Assembly (NCBI GenBank): GCA_934433135.1
Contig: CAKRZO010000021.1
Coordinates: 1-64,000, forward strand
Direction: 5' to 3'
DNA length: 64,000 nt
Origin: an uncultured Acetatifactor sp.
GTDB taxonomy: Bacteria; Bacillota; Clostridia; Lachnospirales; Lachnospiraceae
Shown here: piece after piece, positions 51,595-61,680 of the stretch
Layout of the letters: each line of letters starts with the position of its first letter
How positions within the stretch are numbered: the stretch's first letter is position 1
Translations under genes and position numbers: made by a program
Notes under the pieces: model-generated
Told to the model about the DNA's origin: nothing
Seen by the model: the letters and a program-made list of their open reading frames with translations, nothing else
Databases searched by the model: none

Positions 51595-53928
51595 TCAGCA
51601 TGTAATTATAAGCTTTGCGTCCTTTTCTCCGCCAAACTCAATACAAGAACCGGAAATTTCATAGCTTCCGCCGCTTACTGCTATTTGTCCTGCCCGGAAT
51701 CCTTCCGGCAGTTCAACTCTGGTATTGCCCTTCCTTACAAGAATAATTTCAACTTTCAGAGAATGACACTCCCGATCCCATTCCATGGATACTCTGCCAT
51801 TGGTAAAATGGAAATCGGTCACACTTCCTTTGCCCAAACGCTTCGGCAAAGCAGGCAGAATACGCAGACATCCTCTCACCTCCTGAAGCAGCATCATCTG
51901 CACGGCATTGACAAATCCCATACCGGCATCCATCTGAACAGGCGGTTCTTTCCAGCTGAGCGCTATCCCCATGTTCCGGTAATCATTGTGAAGTGTAAAG
52001 AAATTGGAAATGGTACATCCCTTCAGCAGCGTATCCAGACATTCCGCAACCCTTTCGCCTCGCTCCAGCACCGCATAAATAGCTGCCATATGCGCCAGGC
52101 TCCATCCGGACTGAGAGCCCAGTTTTCTTAAATCTACTGCTCTTGCGGTAGCCTCATACAAAACCGGATCTGTTTCCTTCGTAATCTCTTCTCCTGGGAA
52201 TAACGGATAGATATGAGATACATGCCGATGAGGATAGTGATCCTGCAGTTCTTCATCGGCCCATTCTTTCAATGCTCCGTCACTGTTGACCAGATACGGC
52301 GGCATATCTGCCAACGCTTTTTGCAATGCAGGCAGGTATTCCGTATGTGCTCCGGTTTCCTGAATCAGAGAAATTAAGTTGGTAAACAGTTCCTTGACAA
52401 TGGCAATCTCAATCACCGCATTTTTTGCAACCGGATTATCATGACTTCGTTTCTCTGTCTCCGGTGTAATCAGGTTCTCCGGTGTATTTTCCGGCGATAC
52501 GCTGGGATAATAGACAATTTTCCCATCTTTTCCGTAAGTAATGTAGTCCAGATAAAAGTCCGCTGCTGCCAGCATAAAGGGAAATATTTTTTCGTTCAGA
52601 AGCTCTCTGTCTTTCGTCATGCAGTAATACTTATAAAAATGCTGTGACAACCATCCGGCCACACCGGTAAAATTCAATATAACCGGAACCAATGTAGATA
52701 ATTTAAGATTGGCAGGCGTCGTATATACACCTGCAAAAATTCCTTTACATCCGAACAGTTTGTCCGCATTGTCTCGGAAAATGTCCATCCCGGAATAGTA
52801 ATAGTCAATTAACGGACGAACCAAATCGGTAAGTCCTCCCGTATTGGTATGCCAGTAAATCATCTCCACATTTTCATTGGCTACATTCTGTGGCCATCCG
52901 GGTGCATACTTACTGTGCCATAACCCATAAAGCGGGTAAGGGGTTCCTCCCTCGCAAGTACCGCAGACAAACAGATACCTTCCGAACCGCCACATTTTTT
53001 CGATAAGTTCCGGGCTGGCCTGTGTATCATAAGCTTCCGCCAGAAGTTCCTCGTTGGTATGACTCTCTTCGCCTGCGAAATGAACATCCACGGAGTGATA
53101 CAATTTTCTGTGGAACGGAAGATGCTCTTTTAAGACTTCTTCATAAACAAAATCTTCCGGTTCCCCGGTCTCACCTTCCAACTCCTTTCCGGACCAACAT
53201 TTTACCGCAAGACGAAATGTCTTTCCTTTCCATTTCAGGCAGCCTTCTTCTATTTCTGCAGCTGCTCCGAAAATACGTATTTTCACACCATATTGCACCA
53301 CATCCGTCTTAATTTCAAAGTCAATCCCATTCTTACGGACTTCTTTTTGCAGCCCCGGCTGCACCATTTCATATGCTCTTTGAAAATAAGGGGTTTCATC
53401 ATCATACAGGTCAAAGGAAAGTGTAATTTGTGTCTCTTCATTTGCAATATATTCGTAATAAAAGGTATCGTCCTTCCTGGAAATAAAGCATTTTCTGGAC
53501 ACCTCTTTTGCTTTCTGGCGATAAGTAATCTCGCATTCCGCCTTATCCATATAGAGGTTGCGTTTGTAGTGGGAAAACAAGGCATCTGTCTCAAACTTCA
53601 GTCTGAGCCCTCCCAGCATAAACGGAGTCCCCGGCTGGCTTCTGTATCCCTTTTCCCTGAGGCTGTCCGCTATCACATCATTGGCATGATAATAATCTCC
53701 GGCATCGATCAGTTCCCTTGTCTTTTGTAAAGCTCCCTCCAATCTCGGAAGCTCATTCTTCTCCCACCAATACCATACATCATTTCTGTTCAAAATAATC
53801 ACTTCTTCTCCTGCACCACCCTGAACCAAGGCTCCGGTTCTGCCGTTTCCTACAGGCGTAGCTTCCCTGCCCAAATCTCCCGGCCAGGAAGCCGGTTTTT
53901 TCATATACAACGTATCATTTCTGCTCAT
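51595..53928 (-). CDS. GH95-like alpha-L-fucosidase/galactosidase
   Basis: 777 residues without a signal peptide. The N-terminal beta domain begins WPGDLGREATPVGNGRTGALV and ILNRNDVWYWWE, the family start (GNGxxGA, LNxxxxWxG). The (alpha/alpha)6 barrel has WPQNVANENVEMIYWHTNTGGL, YYPSVSPENTPEN with the acid Glu, and HRHVSHIYPLFPGEEI, SQSGWSLAHMAAI, then a C-terminal beta domain. GH95 cleaves alpha-1,2-L-fucosyl or alpha-L-galactosyl bonds by inversion; the motifs are close but with a Thr/Asn variant at the catalytic Asn-Asn pair, so substrate may differ. Confidence 0.85.
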   Translation of the reverse strand: MSRNDTLYMKKPASWPGDLGREATPVGNGRTGALVQGGAGEEVIILNRNDVWYWWEKNELPRLEGALQKTRELIDAGDYYHANDVIADSLREKGYRSQPGTPFMLGGLRLKFETDALFSHYKRNLYMDKAECEITYRQKAKEVSRKCFISRKDDTFYYEYIANEETQITLSFDLYDDETPYFQRAYEMVQPGLQKEVRKNGIDFEIKTDVVQYGVKIRIFGAAAEIEEGCLKWKGKTFRLAVKCWSGKELEGETGEPEDFVYEEVLKEHLPFHRKLYHSVDVHFAGEESHTNEELLAEAYDTQASPELIEKMWRFGRYLFVCGTCEGGTPYPLYGLWHSKYAPGWPQNVANENVEMIYWHTNTGGLTDLVRPLIDYYYSGMDIFRDNADKLFGCKGIFAGVYTTPANLKLSTLVPVILNFTGVAGWLSQHFYKYYCMTKDRELLNEKIFPFMLAAADFYLDYITYGKDGKIVYYPSVSPENTPENLITPETEKRSHDNPVAKNAVIEIAIVKELFTNLISLIQETGAHTEYLPALQKALADMPPYLVNSDGALKEWADEELQDHYPHRHVSHIYPLFPGEEITKETDPVLYEATARAVDLRKLGSQSGWSLAHMAAIYAVLERGERVAECLDTLLKGCTISNFFTLHNDYRNMGIALSWKEPPVQMDAGMGFVNAVQMMLLQEVRGCLRILPALPKRLGKGSVTDFHFTNGRVSMEWDRECHSLKVEIILVRKGNTRVELPEGFRAGQIAVSGGSYEISGSCIEFGGEKDAKLIITC

Positions 53929-54014
53929 TTTCGGTCTCCTTTTGCATTCCTAATCTGCGAATCTACGTTTGATTTCTCCCTAAAAATTTCTTCAGTTGTC
54001 CAAATACTGCGTTT

Positions 54015-55484
54015 TCAGTGCTTTCCTTCGGCAAATCCCTGATACTCATTGAGGAAGTCTTCCGCTGTCTTACTCATAAATATCCCCACTTTGCTGTCCT
54101 CTCGAAAACCAAAATGGATATTCAGATTACCGAAATATGTATCAATCACCTGTACTTTAATAAAAAACTCTTTTTCGCTTACCCAGGCTCCGGAAGAAGC
54201 GCATCGATACAATCGATTTCCTTTTTGAGAACCAATCAAATCAGAGTATCCTTCCTGCGGGAAAAGGGAAATTTCATTACAGCATAATCCGAAAGGAAGT
54301 TCCTTATCCCCCTGTGCATTGGTATAATACAGAATTCCGCTATTCTCTCTGATTTCCAGTTTCATGCGGGTAATTCCCATGGGATTAGGGGACATCTGAT
54401 AAGTAACCCCATTCACTTCTTTTTCTATAGAACAATGCTTCTCTCCTCTTACGGCAAACAGTTTAAGACTGGCTGCATATTCGTTTAAGTTCTCCTGTTC
54501 TGTTGGATTTTCTCTGATTTCCGTATCCAGAGTTTTGTTTACAACAAGCTCAAAAAAACCATCAATAATCTGCTTTTTGGCAAATACATTTCCTTGGTTG
54601 TCACCGTTGTATACCAGTATCAGATCCTTCTCCGGAATACACAAAGCAAGCTGACAGCCCATTCCATTAAAGAAAAAGGAGTTTCCGTAACACATCCAAA
54701 ATTGATAACCATACCCCTGCTCATCAAAGTTCCCGACTCCCTGTTCCCTGCTATCAATTTGTTTAGTGGTTGCTTTTTCCATGAACTCCTTATTTAAGAT
54801 CTGCTCCCCTTTCCAGCTTCCCCCATTCAGGCAAAATCTGGCCACTTTCAGCAAATCCGAAGCCGTACACAAGAGTCCGGAATCTCCCCAGGAGTGCCCA
54901 CCCGGACATTTCAGCATATAGGCTTCTTTGGAAACGCCGATCTTGTCAAAAAGCTTGTCCCTTAAGTAATCGGTTAAGGTCTTACCGGTAATTTTTTCCA
55001 CCAAAGCTCCGAGAACAAAAGAACCGCCGCTATCATAGGAAAATATTGTACCGGACGGACGTGACTGTTTCAGATCATTTTCAAAGTAACATTTCACCCG
55101 GTCATCCGGTCTTAAGGAAAACCACCCCCGGTCCGGCTTTGCCGTAGCCATCATCAGCATGTGTCTTACTGTCTGCTTTTTCATATTTTCATCATCCTGA
55201 TTCTTCAGTTCCTCAGGAAAATACTGCAGGATCGGCTCATCCAGATTAATCAGTCCGTCCTGCTCTGAAAATCCCACGGCAAGCGCTACAAAGCTCTTGG
55301 TCACAGAATACATTCTATGCAGAAAATCTTTGTGAAACGGCGCATAGTATTTTTCAAAAACAATATTGTCTCCTCGCATTATAATGATATCATGGGTAGA
55401 AAGGCTTGCTTTTTCCAGGCTTTCCACATATTCCTGTATGTAGGAAGAACGGATTCCCATCTTTTCCGGCGTTGCGTAATTCAT
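54015..55484 (-). CDS. Serine hydrolase, beta-lactamase class C-like (COG1680)
   Basis: 489 residues. The SxxK motif is Ser60-Val-Thr-Lys63 in RMYSVTKSFVALAVG, the YxN-like motif is IFSYDSGGSFVLGALVEKIT and the late GNSFFFNGMGCQLALCIPEKD strand takes the place of the KTG motif. A C-terminal beta domain of about 150 residues follows. Such proteins act as esterases or peptidases; within carbohydrate loci they may be deacylases. No signal peptide. It ends 86 bases before the GH95 gene on the same strand. Confidence 0.87.
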   Translation of the reverse strand: MNYATPEKMGIRSSYIQEYVESLEKASLSTHDIIIMRGDNIVFEKYYAPFHKDFLHRMYSVTKSFVALAVGFSEQDGLINLDEPILQYFPEELKNQDDENMKKQTVRHMLMMATAKPDRGWFSLRPDDRVKCYFENDLKQSRPSGTIFSYDSGGSFVLGALVEKITGKTLTDYLRDKLFDKIGVSKEAYMLKCPGGHSWGDSGLLCTASDLLKVARFCLNGGSWKGEQILNKEFMEKATTKQIDSREQGVGNFDEQGYGYQFWMCYGNSFFFNGMGCQLALCIPEKDLILVYNGDNQGNVFAKKQIIDGFFELVVNKTLDTEIRENPTEQENLNEYAASLKLFAVRGEKHCSIEKEVNGVTYQMSPNPMGITRMKLEIRENSGILYYTNAQGDKELPFGLCCNEISLFPQEGYSDLIGSQKGNRLYRCASSGAWVSEKEFFIKVQVIDTYFGNLNIHFGFREDSKVGIFMSKTAEDFLNEYQGFAEGKH

Positions 55485-55487
55485 CTG

Positions 55488-55973
55488 TCAATCCTCCGCA
55501 GCTGCTGCATTTTCTGTTTCTTCGCAGACACTGATTTGCACATTTTCCAATCTCATATTTTTCACACTCCGAATTTTTCCCAGACGTTCTCCATCCAGAA
55601 TTACATTTCGAAATGTGATGTTCTCAACAGGCCGTACAGGGTCCGTATCGATATAAAATAATACCGGTTGCTCATAAGAAGCCTTTTTCGTATGGGCGCT
55701 GTCTGCACAGGCCTGCACACTCTCAACCGTTACATTCCGCAGAAGCGGCAGCCCGACCTCCGGTGGAACATGCCGCGTTAAAACCTTCCAATACTCCGGA
55801 ATTTCTCCCTTATAATCTTCCGGAAATGTCATGTCGGAGTGCAAAAACAAGGATCCAGTCAAATACGTGCCTGAAGGAATCACCAGCCGTCCTCCAACGG
55901 TCGTCCGGTCAATTTCCTGCTGCAAAAATGCAGTGCAGTCTGTTGTTCCGTCTGCATACTTCGAAAAATCCAT
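55488..55973 (-). pseudogene. GH28 polygalacturonase with central deletion
   Basis: 161 codons in one open frame. The first part, YADGTTDCTAFLQQEIDRT and GGRLVIPSGTYLTGSLFLHSDMTF, is the start of a GH28 beta-helix. It then passes through EDYKGEIPEYWKV to VTVESVQACADSAHTKKASYE and ENITFRNVILDGERLGKIRS, the last coils. The catalytic turns (NxD, GDD, GHG, RIK) in the middle are lost. GH28 enzymes are about 450-520 residues, so about two thirds are gone while both ends remain in frame. Confidence 0.8.
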
Positions 55974-56035
55974 AACGTCGGGTACCTCCTGTAGTCCTTT
56001 TCTTAATTGTTTTCCAAGTTATTTTCTTAGCATGA

Positions 56036-56929
56036 TTACTGATTATTATACTCTAAAAAGCCTTCTCCCAGTACTTCGCGTGCATCTGAAACCGTAACAA
56101 ATGCGTGAGGGTCTGCTGCTGCCACAATTTCCTTTACCTGAACCACTTCTTTGGGAGATACCACACAATAGAGCATGCATTTATCACTCTTCGAATACAT
56201 CCCTGTTGCCTTAAGCCCGGTAACTCCCCGCTCCATTTCCTCCATAATACGATCGGCCACTACTTGATATTGATCGCTCACAACAAATACGGCCTTCGAA
56301 AACTTGAATCCCTCCATCAGAATATCCGTAGTTTTAGCCGTAACAAAAATCGCAATGGCAGCGTATAAAGTTGCATGCATACCAAATACATAAAGACCGC
56401 ACAGCACAACTAAACCATCTAATGTCTGAATGATTTTTGCAATAGAATGGTGTTTCAGCTTATGATGTATCAACGCCGCTACCATATCGGTTCCACCGGT
56501 TGTTGCTTTTGCTAAAAGTACCATCCCGGCTCCGGCTCCCGCAAAGAGACCTCCGAATACTGCCGCCAGGATGTAATCATTCTGTCCTATATTGTCTATT
56601 ATCATGTTTACCGCCGGTATTAGATAAAGCCAAACAGAAAGCATTACTGTCCCAAACAGTGTTCTACCGATAAAGCGCCAGCCCTTTATTTTTAATGCAA
56701 AAAGGAAAACCGGCACATTCAGCATGATATTGGTAATCCAAAGCGGTATTCCACCGGGAATCAGACTTTCTGTTACTGCTTTTACAATGATGGCAATTCC
56801 GGAAAAGCCTCCCAACACCAGCCCTGCAGGATCAAAAATACACTGAATACTGAATCCTACCAATCCGGTTCCCACAATAATCAGAACATAGTCCCATATA
56901 ACTGTCCGTTTATAAAAGAAATTTTTCAC
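56036..56929 (-). CDS. YitT family membrane protein
   Basis: 297 residues: five to six helices of the DUF161 type (VGTGLVGFSIQCIFDPAGLVLGGFSGIAII, TTGGTDMVAALIHHKLKHHS) followed by a soluble DUF2179 domain (ERGVTGLKATGMYSKSDKCMLYCVVSPKEV, DPHAFVTVSDAREVLGEGF). Widespread in Firmicutes; function unclear, possibly transport. Its place inside a CAZyme cluster is unusual. Confidence 0.93.
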   Translation of the reverse strand: MKNFFYKRTVIWDYVLIIVGTGLVGFSIQCIFDPAGLVLGGFSGIAIIVKAVTESLIPGGIPLWITNIMLNVPVFLFALKIKGWRFIGRTLFGTVMLSVWLYLIPAVNMIIDNIGQNDYILAAVFGGLFAGAGAGMVLLAKATTGGTDMVAALIHHKLKHHSIAKIIQTLDGLVVLCGLYVFGMHATLYAAIAIFVTAKTTDILMEGFKFSKAVFVVSDQYQVVADRIMEEMERGVTGLKATGMYSKSDKCMLYCVVSPKEVVQVKEIVAAADPHAFVTVSDAREVLGEGFLEYNNQ

Positions 56930-57013
56930 TTACTTTGTCCTGCCAAAATAAATTAGTTTCTGAATTCTTACTACCAAAGATTTCCTTGATAAAAGCATTT
57001 TTTAAGAAGCTCT

Positions 57014-58360
57014 TCAGCATTTCTCTACCTTGAGAAAAACTACCTCCTGTTTTTTACATTTTATTTTCAAATCACACTTCTCAATGGAAGAAATACTGAA
57101 TTCCTCCTCCAAGTTGCACCCTTCTCTAATATATAATACCCGCATAACTCCACCGGTCTGACAACCTTTCAAATGAACCTGGACCTCATTTTCTTCACTT
57201 GCATAGTTGACTATCATAACACCGCATTCACTCTGTCCCTTAGCTGCTGATGCATAAATTCTCTGCCCCTGCACACTGACCTTTACCGCGTTTTTCATTT
57301 GATACAACTGACCAAACGCCACAAAAGGGTACCATGTAGGCTCTATCGCCCCTGTATTAAGATCCATAAGACCGTTATACATACCCTCGCTTGAAAAGCA
57401 GTAATAGTTCGCCAGATCAACATCTTTCGATTCCTGCATTAAACAAAGTAATGCCGCATTAAAAGCCATGCCTTCCTGTGAATGTTTACTTGCGAATGCA
57501 GTACCCTCCGCATGGATATTCCATTCGTTTAAATGGCTTTCCGTCTCTGTAAACCCATAAGTATCCAGTGTTTTCCTTGCATATGCAGCATGCTGCATTA
57601 CCTCTCGCTCATCTGCACTGTAAATGTGCCAGCTAAAAAAGTCTAATGGACACGACTCATTCTTCGCCATGGCAAGAAAATCCGTAAAAAAAGTAACAAA
57701 CTCCCTGGTATCTTTTGTAGGTTTCCTGGTTGTAGCATAAAACCCACAGCTTCCATATCCGCCGATTTTCAATTTCGGGAACCTCATCTTCAAATACTTG
57801 GAAACTATCCTGTATAATTCAAAAAACTCTTCCTTTGTACCACCCCACTGACACTTTCCCCACTTATTTCCAGGGTTTTCCGGTTCATTCCAAATTTCCC
57901 AGTAAGTCAGACCATATGTAAATCCATTTGCCCACCCCTCATTATAATGTCTGATAATATGTTCACAAATTTTTGCAAATTTAACAAAATCTCTTGGCGG
58001 AAGTGATGTGTATTTTTTGCTTCCCCATTCAATTGTTACGCCCAGACGATAATAAGCTTGGGTGCCGGTTTGTTGAATCGCTCCGATATATTCATCCGTA
58101 TAATGGAAATCATAACTATCAGGATCTTCTTCATCTGCATCAAAATTTGTAAAAATATTAGGAACATCCACAAAATAAGTACCGCCATAGGAACCATTAC
58201 AGTCATGAAGACGGCAATAGGGAATATGTCCCTCTGTAAAATACTTCTGAATATCCGACTGTTCAGAGCCTTTCCCAATATCGTACGGGGCACAACATAC
58301 CCCATGAACCGGCTTGACTTTTCCCGTTATTTCCTTAAAATTTACTGTTACCTGATTCAT
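57014..58360 (-). CDS. GH39 family glycoside hydrolase
   Basis: 448 residues. The barrel has YCRLHDCNG near 48, WEIWNEPEN with the acid/base Glu159, FFSWHIYSAD near 241 and HLNEWN with the nucleophile Glu279, followed by a beta-sandwich. GH39 holds beta-xylosidases, alpha-L-iduronidases and others; specificity is not decided by these motifs. No signal peptide. A fragment of a related gene lies at 50509-50703. Confidence 0.9.
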   Translation of the reverse strand: MNQVTVNFKEITGKVKPVHGVCCAPYDIGKGSEQSDIQKYFTEGHIPYCRLHDCNGSYGGTYFVDVPNIFTNFDADEEDPDSYDFHYTDEYIGAIQQTGTQAYYRLGVTIEWGSKKYTSLPPRDFVKFAKICEHIIRHYNEGWANGFTYGLTYWEIWNEPENPGNKWGKCQWGGTKEEFFELYRIVSKYLKMRFPKLKIGGYGSCGFYATTRKPTKDTREFVTFFTDFLAMAKNESCPLDFFSWHIYSADEREVMQHAAYARKTLDTYGFTETESHLNEWNIHAEGTAFASKHSQEGMAFNAALLCLMQESKDVDLANYYCFSSEGMYNGLMDLNTGAIEPTWYPFVAFGQLYQMKNAVKVSVQGQRIYASAAKGQSECGVMIVNYASEENEVQVHLKGCQTGGVMRVLYIREGCNLEEEFSISSIEKCDLKIKCKKQEVVFLKVEKC

Positions 58361-58428
58361 TTTCCTCTTCCCTTTCTTTTCATTCCAGCCATTATTTGCT
58401 ACACATACATTTTCTCAAAAGTCTCTCT

Positions 58429-58509
58429 CTATTTCAAAATCACCGTAGCCTTGGTCTGTAATAAATCAGCTTCAATTGCCCCATAGTCAAGAATATTGTA
58501 CGTTTTCAT
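58429..58509 (-). pseudogene. Mini-relic of a GH28-like gene, N-terminus joined to C-terminus
   Basis: A 26-codon frame with a good GAGGAG ribosome site reads MKTYNILDYGAIEADLLQTK, the usual start of a GH28/pectate-lyase-like beta-helix protein, then breaks. From 58447 to about 58405 the minus-strand DNA (GGTGATTTTGAAATAGAGAG and on) matches the 3' end of the GH28-like gene at 63128 onward (GATGATTTTGAATTAGAGAG and on). The gene has thus collapsed from some 450 codons to its two ends. Confidence 0.7.
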
Positions 58510-58526
58510 ATCGGATTCTCCTCGTG

Positions 58527-59264
58527 TCAAATAACAAATTCGTCATTATCACAAGCTATATGTATTCTAAAGCTGAATTGATCTGCCGCTTTTTCTATGG
58601 TTTCAATTTTATCCAACGGCCAGATATGCGAGACAATAAAAAGATCTGTATTGACCTCATGCATACATTGTAAGAGTCGTTCAGGAGTGCAGTGGGCAGC
58701 TTCGGAAATGATGCAATTAATAAACCTTTCTCTTGTAATCTGCGGAAAATCTTCCAAAGTAGATGACATATCTCCGGTATACAAAAGACTCTTTCCTTCC
58801 GCTTCTATGAAAAAGGCATATGACTTTTTCTCTTTACCGATAAAATGCTTAACCGGTATTGCAGTTACACGGATATTTTCATCTTCAAAAATAACGCCGC
58901 TGCTATATGCCGTGAGGCGAACACGCATGGAGGGAAGTTCCACATTTTCAACTGTGCGTATAAATTCTACCAATGCATCTTTACTTTTTTCGTCAGGAAG
59001 AAAGACATCCATATCTGTATCTTTGTAATACCACTCAAAAAGAGAAAACATGGATACAGCACCGAAAATGTGATCTCCATGAAGATGCGTATTAAAAAAT
59101 GCCTTTACCGATGATAAATCTCTCTTTTTTCTTAAAAGCAAGTCCACTACCGGCGCTCCGCCGTCAAAAATATAAATACTATCGTTCACCTCAAGCATAT
59201 AGCAGCTTGTAAACTTTGTGTCAGACGGCACTCCGTGACTTGTTCCCAATAATGTTAGTTTCAT
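58527..59264 (-). CDS. MBL-fold metallo-hydrolase, RNase Z-like
   Basis: 245 residues. MKLTLLGTSHGVPSDTKFTS is the start of the RNase Z-like class; the metal motif NTHLHGDH covers His60, His62, Asp64 and His65, and later YTGDMSSTL and CIISEAAHC... with VSHIWP provide the other ligands. Shorter and more divergent than true RNase Z, so likely a small-molecule or ester hydrolase. Its start overlaps the end of the SGNH gene by 44 bases. Confidence 0.85.
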   Translation of the reverse strand: MKLTLLGTSHGVPSDTKFTSCYMLEVNDSIYIFDGGAPVVDLLLRKKRDLSSVKAFFNTHLHGDHIFGAVSMFSLFEWYYKDTDMDVFLPDEKSKDALVEFIRTVENVELPSMRVRLTAYSSGVIFEDENIRVTAIPVKHFIGKEKKSYAFFIEAEGKSLLYTGDMSSTLEDFPQITRERFINCIISEAAHCTPERLLQCMHEVNTDLFIVSHIWPLDKIETIEKAADQFSFRIHIACDNDEFVI

Positions 59265-60284
59265 AGTCGTTTTCCTCCAATGCTTTCTTTAACGTAGGCA
59301 GCACATATTTAGCCATCCTCATAAATCCTAAATCTGTCGGGTGAATCAGGTCAATGGTGCAGGCATGTCTTTCCTCTTTCCCGAACATCTCTTTTCCATC
59401 TACGAAATACACATTTTTATCACCGGATGCCACTGCATCTTCATAGGTATCCAGTACAATTCTTCTGCGTCTTTCCATGTCCTCCACATCCAAATCCCCA
59501 CACGGTCTTGTCATCATTATTATCGGAAGATCGGGATTTTGTTTCCTTATAACATCAAAAAACGGTTTATGTGTCCTTTGTAAATCTTCCGGTGTTTCTG
59601 CATTGTGATCATAATCATAGACAAAGACGCTCATATCCATGTTTTTAATATACTCGGCAACAGCCAATTCCCCTCTTGCATTTCCGGGGAATCCATAATT
59701 AATATAATCCATATCCAGCCACCGCGATAAAAGTGCTATGTATGAATTTCCTGCTCTGCTTGCGGCTCCGCCGGCTGTAATTGATGAGCCATAAAAAATA
59801 CAACCGGTTTTGCGTATTTGTACGGTGTGGGCTCTTCTACAACTGCATCAGAGTCCACTATGATTTCACACCGTTCAACGAACACCTGCGGAGCAAGGTA
59901 TATGGTTATATCTTCCACATCATTTGAACCTTTTTTAAATGTTTTCTCAATATTTAACCACTCAAAACCATACTGGGTTATACTTAAGTACCCCAAATAT
60001 CTTGCACTTGTCCTTTCCCCGGCATATACATTGAATCCTGTGCCGAATAGCCAGGAAGTCGCTTCGTTTTCAAACTGCATTTTTACACGGCATCTAATAG
60101 TGAACTCAGATGCATTTGTAGAAAATGCAATTCTGCTTCCGGTTACAAGTCTGCCAAACTGGTGAATTGTCGGCACATCGTGCATTAATTGTTCAGGAAG
60201 TTCTCTCCATTCTCCCGTTTCATACAGTAGTGGTAATCCAAAGACCTTAATTGGCGCTTCTGTTGCATCATACATCTTTTTCAT
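59221..60284 (-). pseudogene. SGNH-hydrolase esterase broken by a single-base frameshift
   Basis: The frame from ATG 60282-60284 (AGGAGG ahead) encodes the N-terminal domain up to YAKPVVFF, then passes into a wrong frame at a run of six A on the plus strand (59793-59798; six T on the coding strand). Adding one T restores VVFFYGSSITAGGAASRAGN and joins smoothly to MDYINYGFPGNARGELAVAE and the C-terminal DLIHPTDLGFMRMAKY. All catalytic blocks are present, so this may be a recent mutation, a phase-variable homopolymer or a sequencing error. The intact relative is at 1615-2673. Confidence 0.85.
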
Positions 60285-61459
60285 TTTGTTGCCTCCTCTT
60301 TCTTCATAAATGTTGCCACTATTCCCATAGCGGATATCAAAACCCATACCATAATGGAACCATTCCAACCCAGATTAGTAACTGCATAAGCAAAAACAGT
60401 AGTTGCAACGCTTGCTGCAAGATAACCGGTACAATCCATGATTCCGTTTATGCTTGATACTCTTCCTGTTTTTCCAAAACCCGGAATATAGATGCTCCAC
60501 AGCAGCGCGGATATAAAGCCGTTCATAACCCTTATCGTAAGTAAAAGAACCACTTTAACTATTCCTACCGGAATAACCATCATCCCTGCAAACGAGACAG
60601 TTACAACCAAAAATGCTACTCTGATCAACTGCACATCTTTTTCATGGAAGAGTTTATAGATTGCAAGCGCAGCAAACGGCACTATTGCAGTTATAAACGC
60701 AATAACGGAGAAAATGAAATTTGATGTTCTTTCATCAAGAAGAATATACTCGTTTAACATAGTCGGCATCCAAAATTCCAGCGTTGCACCGAACACCTCT
60801 ACAAGAGATGCAATGATAAGATAAAACCAAATTCCCTCTATTTTAAAAACTTCAAGCAGGCTTGAAAACGTTACATGGGAAAGCCTCCTACAGGATACGA
60901 TTTCCTTATTCTCTAAATAGGACAGAGCTGAATACGCACCGGTACCGACCAAAACCGTAATGATTCCGGCTGCAACAAATGCAGTCCGCCAATGGAATAT
61001 CATGGCAAGAATACTGGCAATTAAAGGTCCGGCAAAGCTTGAAAAAGAAAAGAAAACACATATAATACGTGCATGATCGGGCACGGTATTTTCCGTAATC
61101 ACCTTCATCAGCGGTCCACGGAGCATGGAAAGACTGTAACCCAAAATTAAAAAACAGGTAACCTGCAACACACCCTTCCCGATAAAAGGAAAGGCAATCA
61201 TAACAGTACCTGCCGCCAAAAGGCCGGTTAATACCATCTTTCCGGGCTTTAGTATATCTCCTAGAATTCCGTTCAGAAGCTGCCCTGCTGCATAAGTAAT
61301 CATATAAGAAGATGACAATAGTGCAATATATTCTTTTGTATAGCTTGTTGTTTTCAGCATAGCCGGTGTAAGCACACCAAGCATATTTCTTAAAAAGTAA
61401 TTTGCTACATAGGATGTAACCGTGATAATTCCTATTATTTTTGCATTTTTCCTGTTCAT
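60281..61459 (-). CDS. MFS transporter
   Basis: 392 residues, twelve predicted helices. The start YVANYFLRNMLGVLTPAMLK and YAAGQLLNGILGDILKPGKMV resemble the organophosphate/sugar-acid branch, as does the carrier at 33077-34360. Probably imports a sugar or sugar acid set free by the neighbouring hydrolases. Its stop overlaps the SGNH start (ATGA). Confidence 0.87.
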   Translation of the reverse strand: MNRKNAKIIGIITVTSYVANYFLRNMLGVLTPAMLKTTSYTKEYIALLSSSYMITYAAGQLLNGILGDILKPGKMVLTGLLAAGTVMIAFPFIGKGVLQVTCFLILGYSLSMLRGPLMKVITENTVPDHARIICVFFSFSSFAGPLIASILAMIFHWRTAFVAAGIITVLVGTGAYSALSYLENKEIVSCRRLSHVTFSSLLEVFKIEGIWFYLIIASLVEVFGATLEFWMPTMLNEYILLDERTSNFIFSVIAFITAIVPFAALAIYKLFHEKDVQLIRVAFLVVTVSFAGMMVIPVGIVKVVLLLTIRVMNGFISALLWSIYIPGFGKTGRVSSINGIMDCTGYLAASVATTVFAYAVTNLGWNGSIMVWVLISAMGIVATFMKKEEATK

Positions 61460-61510
61460 CAGATATTGTCCTTTTGTTATTGTTTTTGAGCTTCCACCAG
61501 CACTTCCCTA

Positions 61511-61680
61511 TTTGTCCTGTAAAAAAAATGAATGTACCTGACACTTTCCCATACCAGATATCCGTTGCGTCCTGAAAGTTTTGAGTTTAATTTCGTTTCC
61601 GTATTCATCTACTGCAAAGGCTTGTATTTGGTAAGGATCACCGCCATTTACTACCGGTGGGAACCAGCAAGTGATCCATT
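61511..61680 (-). pseudogene. Fragment resembling a metallophosphoesterase-type C-terminus
   Basis: After the stop of the phosphoesterase gene a different frame reads PQWITCWFPPVVNGGDPYQI and QAFAVDEYGNEIKLKTF. The VDEYGN motif also occurs in the last 25 residues of the phosphoesterase itself (ITVTAVDEYGNISPV). This looks like the end of a second gene copy joined here by deletion, or a frameshift within one gene. Confidence 0.55.
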
